Origin: Herbidospora yilanensis
Lineage (GTDB): Bacteria; Actinomycetota; Actinomycetes; Streptosporangiales; Streptosporangiaceae
NCBI RefSeq assembly: GCF_001570565.1
Contig: NZ_BBXE01000029.1
Span: 1 to 64,000 of the forward strand
Direction of reading: 5' to 3'
DNA length: 64,000 nucleotides
Numbering within the stretch: position 1 is the stretch's first letter; each line of letters begins with the position of its first letter. The notes under the pieces are model-generated. The model worked only from the letters and a program-made list of their open reading frames with translations, was not told the origin of the DNA and did no database searches. A program made the position numbers and the translations under genes. This document shows, in pieces, positions 51,169 to 59,501 of this stretch.

Positions 51169-51174
51169 AGGGTG
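51169..51174 (+). promoter_or_regulatory. Leaderless -10 element (TAGGGT)
   Basis: TAGGGT ends six bases before the GTG of the extradiol-like gene at 51181. The 121-base region shared with the divergent methyl operon also holds GTGCGGCAC (51154-51162 area), a nine-base palindrome that could be an operator. No SAM riboswitch pattern was found. Confidence 0.6.
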
Positions 51175-51180
51175 GCGGCG

Positions 51181-52040
51181 TGCGCACTCTGGGATACGTC
51201 GGGGCGCAGTCGCCCAACGCCGCCGACTGGCTGGACGTCGGGCCGCGGATCTTCGGGTTCGAGGCGTACGAGACGGCCGGCACGGTCCGGGTGCGCTGGT
51301 GCGACCGCTCCCACCGGCTGGCGATCCACCCCGGCGGCCCCGACCGGCTGCTCTACCTGGGCTGGGACCTCGGCGACGACGCCTCACTGGCCGAGGCGGT
51401 GGCGCGGGTCGAGAGCGCCGGGTTCACCGTCGAACGGGGCGCCGCCGCGCTGGCGGCCGAGCGGTCGGTCCGGGAACTCGTCCACTTCGACGACACCTTC
51501 GGGCTGCGGCACGAACTGTTCGTCGGCCAGGAGGGGCGGCCCCAGCCCTACCGGGGGTCGCGGGCGGTGACCGGCGACCTCGGGCTCGGGTTCGTCGCCC
51601 TGCGGGTGCCCGACCTGCAGCGCGGGCTCGACTTCTACCGCGACGTCATGGGCATGCGGGTGTCCGACGCGATCAACCTCGGGCCGCGCCACGGTGAGAT
51701 GTGGTTCCTGCGCTGCAACCGGCGGCACCACAGCGTGGCCCTGCTGGAGGGCGGGGAGACGCTCCGGCTCGAACACCTCATGATCGAGACCGCGCTGATC
51801 GAGGAGGTCGAGAACGCCTGGGACCTGGCCGAACGCGAGATGGAGGCGTTCGTCAGCCCCGGCCGCCGCCTGTCGGACAACATGTTCCTGTTCCGGGTGG
51901 CCACCTCGACCGGGTTCGACGTCTGCTACGGCTGGGGCGCGACCCCGGTCGACGACGCGTGGATCCCGCGCTACCTCGACTCCTCCCGCACGGGCGGGCT
52001 CGTCTACTCGGCGGCGGCCGTGGTGACCGCGCGTCCCTAG
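51181..52040 (+). CDS. Extradiol-dioxygenase-like VOC protein with lost metal ligands
   Basis: A 286-residue two-module type I extradiol dioxygenase fold (BphC-like): N-terminal module about 1-125, C-terminal module from GLGFVALRVPDLQRGLDFY. In active enzymes the iron is held by His-His-Glu. Here the first His is F138 (GLGF), the second is kept (H199 in LEHLM) and the Glu is replaced by C249 (FDVCYGWG). The general-acid His pair H183-H184 remains. It may have a different metal, be inactive, or act as a binding protein. It faces both the methyl operon and the PucR-transport cluster. Confidence 0.82.
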
Positions 52041-53323
52041 CCCGGGATCTCCCCGAGGGTCTCCAGGATCTCCAGGGCGACCTGGGCGGCCAGCCGGTCG
52101 CGGTAGTTCTCCAGGTCCAGGCCGGTGATCTCCTCCACCCGCTTGATGCGGTAGGTGATGGTGTTGGGGTGGACGTGCAGCAGCTCGGCCGCCCGGCGCA
52201 GGCTGTTGTTCTCCTGGAAGTAGCACCTCAGCGTGCCGACGTACTTGGAGTGGCGTTCGCGCTCGTGGCGCAGCAGCGGGCCGAGGATGTCGGTGGCGAA
52301 CTCGCGCAGCGCCTCCGGGTCGGGCACCTGGAGCAGCAGGCGGCTGATGCCGAGCGAGTCGAAGGCCACCACCGCGCCGCGCCGGCCGAGCCGCCGGATC
52401 GCCTCGTTGGTGCGGCGGGCCTCCTCGTACGAGCGCGCGATGTGGCCGGGCTCGCGGAACCGGCCGCCGATGCCGACCGACACCGCGACGTCGGGGAACA
52501 GCGCGCCCAGCCGCTGCACGCAGACCGCGCCGACCTGCTCGGCCGGTTCCCGCATCACCACGACGACCTCGCCCGGCCGCACGACCGTGATGGCGTCGGG
52601 GGCCTGCGCGGTGAACAGGCGCGCGGTGGCCGCGCAGGCGTGCTCGGCCAGCAGCCGGGCCCGTTCCGACCCGCCGGGCGGCGGCTCGACCAGCACCGAC
52701 AGGACCCGGTGCTCGCGGTCGTCGTCGAAGCCCAGGTGGTGGGCCCAGCGCACGACCTCCTCGTTGTCGCGGGCCGAGCCCGACAGCAGGCCCTCCATCA
52801 GGTCGTCGCGCACCTGGCTGCCCGCCGTGGAGATGACGCGGTCGCGGGCCAGCACCACGCCGGAGATCGTGGCCGCGTGTTCGGCGATCATCAGGTGGAG
52901 CTCCTCGGCCTGGCCCGCCGGGTCGTCCATGAGCGAGACGAGGTAGGCGGGGGCGGTGTCGCCGATCAGGATCGGCGCCACGATCACGATCGAGCCCTTG
53001 GCCGGGCCGGGCACCCGCATCGCGCGCCGGGTCCGGCCCGCCATCGCCAGCGTGTGCGCCAGCCGGGGGTGGATGAGGTGGTCGTGGACGTACTGGACGG
53101 CGTCCGGGCCGCTCACGCCGGGGGAGGCGGCGGCCAGGATGCCGATCTTCTGGCTGATGACCGCGACGGTGACGCCGGTGCGGCGGGCGACGAGTTCGGC
53201 CACGGCGCCGATGTCGGCGTCCTGCATGGCCAGGCCGGACAGGTGGCGGTAGGTCTCGACCAGGTCGCGGAGGGTGCGGTTCTCCTGACTGATCTGGCCG
53301 ATGGGGGTGACGGGTTCGGCCAC
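52037..53323 (-). CDS. PucR-family transcriptional regulator
   Basis: A 428-residue PucR-type activator/repressor. N-terminal sensory domain (TVAVISQKIGILAAASPG), a GGDEF-like central part and the C-terminal PucR helix-turn-helix with the signature ELLHVHPNTITYRIKRVEEI. It is divergent from the ABC transporter operon and its stop overlaps the extradiol-like gene, so it probably controls uptake and catabolism of the transported compound. GAGGAAC precedes GTG 53323. Confidence 0.92.
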   Translation of the reverse strand: MAEPVTPIGQISQENRTLRDLVETYRHLSGLAMQDADIGAVAELVARRTGVTVAVISQKIGILAAASPGVSGPDAVQYVHDHLIHPRLAHTLAMAGRTRRAMRVPGPAKGSIVIVAPILIGDTAPAYLVSLMDDPAGQAEELHLMIAEHAATISGVVLARDRVISTAGSQVRDDLMEGLLSGSARDNEEVVRWAHHLGFDDDREHRVLSVLVEPPPGGSERARLLAEHACAATARLFTAQAPDAITVVRPGEVVVVMREPAEQVGAVCVQRLGALFPDVAVSVGIGGRFREPGHIARSYEEARRTNEAIRRLGRRGAVVAFDSLGISRLLLQVPDPEALREFATDILGPLLRHERERHSKYVGTLRCYFQENNSLRRAAELLHVHPNTITYRIKRVEEITGLDLENYRDRLAAQVALEILETLGEIPG

Positions 53324-53370
53324 GGCGGTTCCTCGGGTTTTCCATGTGCTGCGAACCAGAGAACCGTAGA

Positions 53371-53404
53371 GGTTCCTGGGGTGGAACCTGAAGTCCCCGG
53401 TTCC
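53371..53404. promoter_or_regulatory. GGTTCC/GGAACC operator-like cluster
   Basis: GGTTCC (53371-53376) and GGAACC (53383-53388) form a perfect 6-6-6 inverted repeat. A further GGTTCC lies at 53399-53404 and two AACC half-sites precede it (about 53354 and 53363). The cluster sits between pucR and the ABC operon, closer to pucR. Confidence 0.6.
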
Positions 53405-53492
53405 CCGGCGGGGCTATACACGCCTGATGACCTGGCGGAACGCCGGGCTTCGTAACACTCCCGACTCCGCCGATTTACGCCGTGGTAGCCCC

Positions 53493-53521
53493 TTGACGCG
53501 AACTTACCCGCAGGGCAGCAT
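53493..53521 (+). promoter_or_regulatory. Putative promoter of the ABC-transporter/catabolic operon
   Basis: TTGACG (53493-53498) and CAGCAT (53516-53521) are 17 bases apart. The transcription start would be near 53528. Confidence 0.5.
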
Positions 53522-53542
53522 GGCGTAACAAATATCAAACGT

Positions 53543-53563
53543 TTTGTCCAATTATCGGACAAA
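53543..53563. promoter_or_regulatory. Inverted repeat TTTGTCC-N7-GGACAAA downstream of the promoter
   Basis: Perfect seven-base arms (53543-53549 and 53557-53563) flank AATTATC. The site lies about 15 bases after the predicted transcription start, a position suited to repression. It is one of the few AT-rich stretches in the window. Confidence 0.65.
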
Positions 53564-53588
53564 GCCTGGTACGCGGCGGGAGGTGGCG

Positions 53589-54536
53589 GTGGGCATCCGC
53601 ATGATCATCCGTCGGCTCGGTGGCGGCCTGCTGGTCCTGTGGCTGGTGTCGATCCTCACGTTCCTGCTGGTCCACCTGATTCCGGGTGACCCGGCCGAGG
53701 CGGTCGCGGGTGAGAACGCGACCGCCGCGGACGTCGAGCGCATCCGCGCCGAACTCGGCCTGGACCGGCCCGTCCTGGAGCAGTACGTCACGTGGTTCAC
53801 GGGCGTGCTGCGCGGCGACCTCGGCCGCTCGCTCTTCACCGACAAGACGGTGGTCGACTCGATCGCCGGCAGTGCCCCGCCGACCCTCGTCATCACGCTG
53901 ATGGCGATCGTCGTCGCGGTGCTGGTGGGGGTGAGCGCCGGGATCGTGGCGGGGCTGACCCGGGGGAGCAGGGTCGACCGCGCGGTGTCCGCGCTGGCCA
54001 CGCTCGGCATCGCGATGCCGAGCTTCTGGCTGGCGATGGTGCTGGTGTCGGTGTTCTCGCTCACCAACCCCTGGCTCCCGGCCACCGGGTACGCCGAACT
54101 CTCCGAGGGCTTCGGCACCTGGTTGTCCCACATCGTGCTGCCGTCGACCGCGCTCGGCCTGGCCACCGCGGCCGAACTGGCCCGGCACACGCGCGGATGC
54201 GTGGCCGACGTGCTGACGCGGCCCTATATAAGGACGGCGCGCGCGAGGGGCGCCTCGGGCGGCTGGCTGGTGCGGCGGCACATCCTGCGCAACGCCGCCA
54301 TCCCCGTGGTGACCGTGCTCGGCCTGCAGGCCGGCCGGCTGCTCGGGGGCGCGATCGTCATCGAGGCCGTGTTCGGCATCTCCGGCCTCGGCACCCTGGC
54401 CGTCAACGCGGTGCTGCAGCGCAACTACCCGATCATCCAGGGATACGTGCTGCTCTGCGCCGTCGTCGTCGTCCTGCTCAACCTCATCGTCGACCTCGCC
54501 TACGGCTGGATCAACCCGAAGGTGCGCACGGCATGA
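53589..54536 (+). CDS. Dipeptide/oligopeptide-type ABC transporter permease (DppB family)
   Basis: A 315-residue membrane protein with six helices. N-terminus RLGGGLLVLWLVSILTFLLV and the EAA-type loop (RHTRGCVADVLTRPYIRTARARG) are typical of the DppB/OppB family. It forms the channel together with the next gene. GTG 53589 has GGGAGG five bases upstream; an ATG at 53601 is an alternative. The operon continues with overlapping stops through to 62883. Confidence 0.93.
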   Translation: MGIRMIIRRLGGGLLVLWLVSILTFLLVHLIPGDPAEAVAGENATAADVERIRAELGLDRPVLEQYVTWFTGVLRGDLGRSLFTDKTVVDSIAGSAPPTLVITLMAIVVAVLVGVSAGIVAGLTRGSRVDRAVSALATLGIAMPSFWLAMVLVSVFSLTNPWLPATGYAELSEGFGTWLSHIVLPSTALGLATAAELARHTRGCVADVLTRPYIRTARARGASGGWLVRRHILRNAAIPVVTVLGLQAGRLLGGAIVIEAVFGISGLGTLAVNAVLQRNYPIIQGYVLLCAVVVVLLNLIVDLAYGWINPKVRTA

Positions 54537-55426
54537 CCCTCGTCACCAGGCGCGCGAGCGCCCCCAAGATCCCCGGACCGGCCCGGACCTCCCCGGGCCG
54601 CAGGGTGCTGCGCGGTGTGCTGCGCCGCCCCGCCGTCGCCACGGCGGCCGGATTCCTGCTGCTGCTGATCGTGCTGGCGGTGGCCGGTCCGCTCATCTCC
54701 CCGCACGACCCCGACACGCAGGATCTCGGCAACCGCTTCGCCGGGCTGAGCTGGACCCACCTGCTCGGCACCGACGAGTTCGGCCGCGACGTCGCCAGCC
54801 GCGTCATCCAGGCCGCCCGCATCGCGCTGGCCGCGCCGCTCATCTCGGTGGGCGTGGCCGTGCTCATCGGGCTGCCGCTCGGATTGTGGGCGGGACTGCG
54901 CAAGGGCCTGGTCGACGCGGTCGCCGGTCGGCTGGCCGACACCGTGCTCAGCCTGCCCGCCATGGTGGGCGCGCTGGCCATCCTCGCGGTGCTCGGTCCC
55001 GGCCTGGTCAACGCGATGATCGCGATCGGCATCATCTTCGCGCCCGGCCTGTTCCGGGTGGTGCGCGGCGCGACGCTGGCGGTCGCGGAGGAGACGTTCG
55101 TCGACTCGGCGGTGGCGATCGGCTCGCCGACCCGGCGCACCCTGTGGGTGCACATCCTGCCCAACATCGCGGCCCCGCTGCTGGTCCAGGTGACCATCCT
55201 CATGGGCGTCGCGCTGCTGGCCGAGGCCAGCCTGAGCTTCATCGGGCTCGGCGTGCAGCCGCCGGAGGCGAGCTGGGGGTCGATGCTCAAGGCCGCCTAC
55301 ACCAACCAGTTCGACGCGCCCTTCTCGGTGGTTCCGCCCGGGGTCGCGATGGTCCTGACCGTGCTGGCCTTCAACACCATCGGTGACGCGATCCGCGACG
55401 CGGTCGGCCTGAGGAGGGGCAGATGA
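54533..55426 (+). CDS. Dipeptide/oligopeptide-type ABC transporter permease (DppC family)
   Basis: A 297-residue permease with the DppC N-terminal extension, LISPHDPDTQDLGNRF and GTDEFGRDVASRVI signatures and an EAA loop (EETFVDSAVAIGSPTRRTLW). It pairs with the DppB-type protein. It overlaps both neighbours by ATGA. Confidence 0.93.
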   Translation: MTLVTRRASAPKIPGPARTSPGRRVLRGVLRRPAVATAAGFLLLLIVLAVAGPLISPHDPDTQDLGNRFAGLSWTHLLGTDEFGRDVASRVIQAARIALAAPLISVGVAVLIGLPLGLWAGLRKGLVDAVAGRLADTVLSLPAMVGALAILAVLGPGLVNAMIAIGIIFAPGLFRVVRGATLAVAEETFVDSAVAIGSPTRRTLWVHILPNIAAPLLVQVTILMGVALLAEASLSFIGLGVQPPEASWGSMLKAAYTNQFDAPFSVVPPGVAMVLTVLAFNTIGDAIRDAVGLRRGR

Positions 55427-56394
55427 CGTTGTTGTCCGTGGAAGGGCTGACCATCGACCTGCCGGGCACGCAGCCCGGTCTCGTCGAGGACGTGACCTTC
55501 GAGGTGAACGAGGGCCGCTGCACCGCCCTCATCGGCGAGTCGGGCTGCGGCAAGTCGCTGACGTCGCTGGCCGTCCTCGGCCTGCTGCCGCCGTCGGTGC
55601 GGGTCTCGGCCGGCGCCGTCGTGTTCGACGGGGTCGACCTGCTCACCTGCTCCCCGCGCCAATTACGCAAGATCCGCGGCGGCCCGGTCGGCATGGTGTT
55701 CCAGGAGCCGATGAGCAGCCTCAACCCGAGCATGACCGTGGGCGACCAGATCGCCGAGGCCCGCCGCCTGCACCTGGGCGAAGGCCGCAAGGTCGCGCTC
55801 GCGCGGGCGAAGGACCTGCTCGACCGGGTCGGCATCCCCAACGCGGCCCGGCGGCTGGCGGCCTACCCCCACGAGATGAGCGGCGGCATGCAGCAGCGTG
55901 TCATGATCGCCGCGGCCATCGCCTGCGACCCCCGGCTGATCATCGCCGACGAGCCCACCACCGCGCTCGACGTCACCATCCAGGCCGAGATCCTCTCCCT
56001 GCTGCGCGACCTGCAGCGCGACCTCGGGCTCGCGGTGCTGCTGGTCACCCACGACCTGGGCGTGGTCGCCGACTTCTGCGACGACGTCGTGGTCATGTAC
56101 GCCGGCCACATCGCCGAACGCACCGGCGTCGACGACCTGTTCTACCGGCCCGCGCACCCCTACTCCGCCGCCCTGCTGGCCGCCGTGCCGCAGGCCGGGC
56201 AGTCGCGCTCCCGCCTGACGGTGATCCCGGGCCGGGTGCCCACGGCCGGGGCGTTCCCGCCGGGCTGCCGGTTCGGGCCACGCTGCGCCCACTTCACCGC
56301 GCCGGAGTGCGCGCGGCCGCAACCCCACGGGCGCACCCGCTGCGGCCGGGTCGCCTCGGGAGACCTGGTGCTGGAAGGGGCGCTCCATGGCTGA
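55423..56394 (+). CDS. ABC transporter ATP-binding protein (DppD/OppD family)
   Basis: A 323-residue ATPase: Walker [10 protein letters not shown]-loop [10 protein letters not shown], signature MSGGMQQR, Walker [13 protein letters not shown] and the C-terminal oligopeptide-transporter domain with conserved cysteines ([20 protein letters not shown]), which in relatives carries an Fe-S cluster or zinc. It powers uptake together with the DppF-type ATPase and overlaps it by eight bases. Confidence 0.95.
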   Translation: MTLLSVEGLTIDLPGTQPGLVEDVTFEVNEGRCTALIGESGCGKSLTSLAVLGLLPPSVRVSAGAVVFDGVDLLTCSPRQLRKIRGGPVGMVFQEPMSSLNPSMTVGDQIAEARRLHLGEGRKVALARAKDLLDRVGIPNAARRLAAYPHEMSGGMQQRVMIAAAIACDPRLIIADEPTTALDVTIQAEILSLLRDLQRDLGLAVLLVTHDLGVVADFCDDVVVMYAGHIAERTGVDDLFYRPAHPYSAALLAAVPQAGQSRSRLTVIPGRVPTAGAFPPGCRFGPRCAHFTAPECARPQPHGRTRCGRVASGDLVLEGALHG

Positions 56395-57394
56395 CGACCG
56401 TGTCGTGCTGCGGGTCAGCGGGCTGACCAAGTCGTTCCCGGTACGCCGCGGCGCCTTCGGCCGCGCGCTGGAGAGCGTGCGCGCCGTCGACGGCGTGGAC
56501 CTGGAGGTGCGCGCCGGGACCACCGTCGGCATCGTCGGCGAGTCGGGCTCCGGCAAGACCACGGTCGGCCGCCTGATGGCCCGGCTGCTCACCCCCGACC
56601 GGGGCACCGTCGAGGTCGAGGGCCGCGACGTCAGCCGCGCCAGGGGCGCCGAGCTCAAGGCCGTGCGCGCCCGGCTGCAGGTGGTCTTCCAGGACCCGTA
56701 CGGCGCGCTCGACCCGACCAAGACGGTCGCGCACGCCGTCGCCGAACCGCTGCTGGTGCACGGCCGGATCAGGCGCGGCGAGATGCGCGAGCACGCCGCC
56801 GCGCTGCTGGCCCGGGTGGCGCTCGACCCCGCCTTCGCCGACCGCTACCCCGACGAGTTGTCCGGCGGCCAGCGGCAGCGGGTGTGCATCGCCCGCGCGC
56901 TGGCGTTGTCGCCGAGCGTGCTGGTGGCCGACGAGCCGACCTCCGCGCTCGACCTGTCGACCCGGTCGGAGATCCTCAACCTGCTGCTGTCCATCCAGGA
57001 GGAGACCGGCCAGGCGCTGGTGCTGGTCTCGCACGACTTCGCCACCGTCCGGCACCTGTCGCACCGGATCGCGGTCATGTACCTGGGGCGCATCGTGGAG
57101 GAGGGCCCCGCGGAGCGGATCGCGGAGAGCCCGCGCCATCCGTACACCGAGGCGCTGCTGTCGGCGGTGCCGCTGCCCGACCCGCGCGCCCAGCGCGCCC
57201 GCGAGCGCATCGAGCTGGGCGGTGACCTGCCCGACCCGGCCGACCCGCCCTCCGGGTGCCGTTTCCACACCCGCTGCCCGGTGGTGATGGACGTGTGCCG
57301 CACCGAGGACCCGGAGCTGCTGGCCGTGGAGCGGGGGCACCGGGTGGCCTGCCTGCGCCACCAGCCGGCCCCGGCGAAGGAGAAGGTGCGATGA
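56387..57394 (+). CDS. ABC transporter ATP-binding protein (DppF/OppF family)
   Basis: A 335-residue ATPase partner: Walker A GESGSGKT, Q-loop FQDPYGALDP, signature LSGGQRQR, Walker B VLVADEPTSALD and the C-terminal cysteine cluster (SGCRFHTRCPVVMDVCR). The full importer is the two permeases, two ATPases and the binding protein at 62996. It overlaps the CoA-transferase gene by ATGA, linking uptake and catabolism. Confidence 0.95.
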   Translation: MADDRVVLRVSGLTKSFPVRRGAFGRALESVRAVDGVDLEVRAGTTVGIVGESGSGKTTVGRLMARLLTPDRGTVEVEGRDVSRARGAELKAVRARLQVVFQDPYGALDPTKTVAHAVAEPLLVHGRIRRGEMREHAAALLARVALDPAFADRYPDELSGGQRQRVCIARALALSPSVLVADEPTSALDLSTRSEILNLLLSIQEETGQALVLVSHDFATVRHLSHRIAVMYLGRIVEEGPAERIAESPRHPYTEALLSAVPLPDPRAQRARERIELGGDLPDPADPPSGCRFHTRCPVVMDVCRTEDPELLAVERGHRVACLRHQPAPAKEKVR

Positions 57395-59493
57395 CCGTGC
57401 TCTCGGGGGTCAGGGTGGTCGACTTCGGCCATCACGTGGCCGGGCCGCTGCTGGCCCTGATGCTGGCCGACCAGGGCGCCGACGTCGTCCGGGTGGACCG
57501 TCCCGGCGTCGCGCCCGGCCGCCACGACGCCGTGCTCAACCGCGGCAAACGCCGCATCACGCTCGACCTGAAGCGCGACCTCGACACGGCCCTCGCGCTG
57601 GTGGCGCGGGCCGACGTGGTCGTGGAGAACTTCCGGCCGGGGGTGATGGACCGGCTCGGGCTGGGTGCGGCGCGGCTCCGGGCCGCCCACCCCCGGCTGG
57701 TCTACTGCTCGCTGCCGGGCTTCGCCGCCGCCGATCCCCGCGCGGGCCTGCCGGCCTGGGAGGGCGTCGTCGCGGCGGCCACCGGCAACTGCCGGGTCCG
57801 CGCCGGCTACCTGCCCGAGGGGCGGGACCCCGACAGCCCCGTGTACGCCGCCCTCCCGGTCGCCTCCAACTTCGCCGCCTTCTGCGGCGCCTTCGCCGTG
57901 GTGGCCGCGCTGACCGAACGGCACCGGACCGGGCGCGGCGACCGGATCGAGGTGCCGCTGTTCCACGCGATGTTCGAGGCCGTCGGCGGCTCCGGCGCCT
58001 ACCCGGTGGAGCGCGGCCTGCTGCCCGAGCGGGCCATCCGCGCCAACGGCAGCGGCACCTACCGCTGCGCCGACGGCCGCTGGGTGCAGTTCAACCCGAT
58101 CGGCGCGACCCCGCGCTTCCGCACCTGGTTCCTCGACGCCGCCGGAGCGCCGGAGGCCGACGACCTCACCGGGCTGTTCCTGACCAGGACCGCCCAGGAG
58201 TGGGAGGACCTCGCGCACGACGCCGGGGTGCCGCTCGCCATGGTGCGCACCGCGGCGGAGTGGCGGGAGAGCACGCACGCCCGGGAGTCGGGCGAGGTCG
58301 CGGTGGTCGACGACCCGCTGCTCGGCCCGACGGCGGTGCCCGGCCCCGCGGTGTGGTCGTCACGCGGCCCGGCGGCGCGACCACACCCGCGCAGCCTGCC
58401 GGACGGCGACCGCGCGGAGATCCTGGCCGAACTCGGCGCCGACGTCCCGGAGAGCACGCCCACCGGCGACCCCCGGCCGCCCTACGCGGGCCTGAACGTG
58501 CTCGATCTCACCCAGATCCTGGCCGGGCCGACCGCCGGGCGGGTGCTCGCGGAGTTCGGGGCCGAGGTCACCAAGGTCAACTCGCCGCAGCGGCGCGTCG
58601 GCGCGCACGGCTTCGTCAACCGGGGCAAGCGCACCGTGCTCCTGGACGTGAAGTCGGCCGCCGGGCAGCAGGTGCTCTGGAAGCTGATCGAGCGGGCCGA
58701 CGTGCTCACCCACAACTTCCCCGGCCGCACCGCCGAGAGCTACGGGCTCGGCTACCACCACGTGCGGGCCCGCCGCCCGGACATCGTCTACGTCTCGGTC
58801 GGCTGCTACGGCCGGGGCGGCCCCTGGTCGGAGCGCCGGGGCTACGAGACCCAGGGGCAGGCCGCCACCGGCATCATGGCGCTGACCGGCGGCGACGGCC
58901 CTCCGGCCGTGTTCGGGCCCTACAACGTGCTCGACTACGGCACCGGCCTGCTGGCGGCCTTCGCCGCCGCGCTCGGCCTCCACCACCGCGCCGTCACCGG
59001 CGAGGGGCAACACGTCCACGCCTCGCTCACCCAGACCGGCCTGCTCCAGCAGGCGGGCGTGCTCACCGCGAGCGAGCGGCAGCGCTACCACCGCGCCGCC
59101 GACGGATGGTTCTTCCTCGGCGTGCGCGACGACCGGCCGCCGCCCGTCGTCGACCCCGAGGAGACCGTCGAGGCCTGCGTGCGGAAGCTGGTCGCCGACG
59201 GCCACGGCGCGCACGCCGTCGTGCGGCTCGCCGACCTGATGACCGATCCGCTGCCCCGCTCGCTGGGGCTGACCGTCGCCCAGACCTCCGAAGAGGTCGG
59301 CGAGGTCGTGATGCCCGGCATCGCGATCACCGCCGAGGGCAACCCGCCCCGCCTGGGCGCGCCGGTCAGGCGGCCCGGCGCGGACGCCCGCGCCGTATTG
59401 GCCGATCTCGGGCTCGCCGCCGAGGCCGACACGCTGGCCGGGGCGTGGGCCGTGCAACTCGACCGCCTTCCCTCCGGCTGGGACCACTTCTGA
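57391..59493 (+). CDS. Tandem-domain CoA-transferase III (CaiB/BaiF), fused
   Basis: A 700-residue protein that is two complete family III CoA-transferase halves in one chain (about 1-360 and 365-700; each begins with VRVVDFGHHVAGPLLALMLA or LNVLDLTQILAGPTAGRVLA). Family enzymes swap CoA between carboxylic acids using a catalytic Asp in PxxD-x3-QA-x2-G; here the equivalent positions are Glu in both halves (E124 in PAWEGVVAAATG and E486 in GYETQGQAATG). Either the enzymes use Glu or the activity has changed. ATGA overlap with the transporter ATPase implies the imported acid is its substrate. Confidence 0.88.
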   Translation: MTVLSGVRVVDFGHHVAGPLLALMLADQGADVVRVDRPGVAPGRHDAVLNRGKRRITLDLKRDLDTALALVARADVVVENFRPGVMDRLGLGAARLRAAHPRLVYCSLPGFAAADPRAGLPAWEGVVAAATGNCRVRAGYLPEGRDPDSPVYAALPVASNFAAFCGAFAVVAALTERHRTGRGDRIEVPLFHAMFEAVGGSGAYPVERGLLPERAIRANGSGTYRCADGRWVQFNPIGATPRFRTWFLDAAGAPEADDLTGLFLTRTAQEWEDLAHDAGVPLAMVRTAAEWRESTHARESGEVAVVDDPLLGPTAVPGPAVWSSRGPAARPHPRSLPDGDRAEILAELGADVPESTPTGDPRPPYAGLNVLDLTQILAGPTAGRVLAEFGAEVTKVNSPQRRVGAHGFVNRGKRTVLLDVKSAAGQQVLWKLIERADVLTHNFPGRTAESYGLGYHHVRARRPDIVYVSVGCYGRGGPWSERRGYETQGQAATGIMALTGGDGPPAVFGPYNVLDYGTGLLAAFAAALGLHHRAVTGEGQHVHASLTQTGLLQQAGVLTASERQRYHRAADGWFFLGVRDDRPPPVVDPEETVEACVRKLVADGHGAHAVVRLADLMTDPLPRSLGLTVAQTSEEVGEVVMPGIAITAEGNPPRLGAPVRRPGADARAVLADLGLAAEADTLAGAWAVQLDRLPSGWDHF

Positions 59494-59501
59494 GGAGAAC
59501 G

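Noticed and set aside
51060-51180. SAM riboswitch upstream of the methyl-cycle operon
   Set aside because: I looked for SAM-I, SAM-II and SAM-IV core patterns on the minus strand and found none; only a small palindrome is present.
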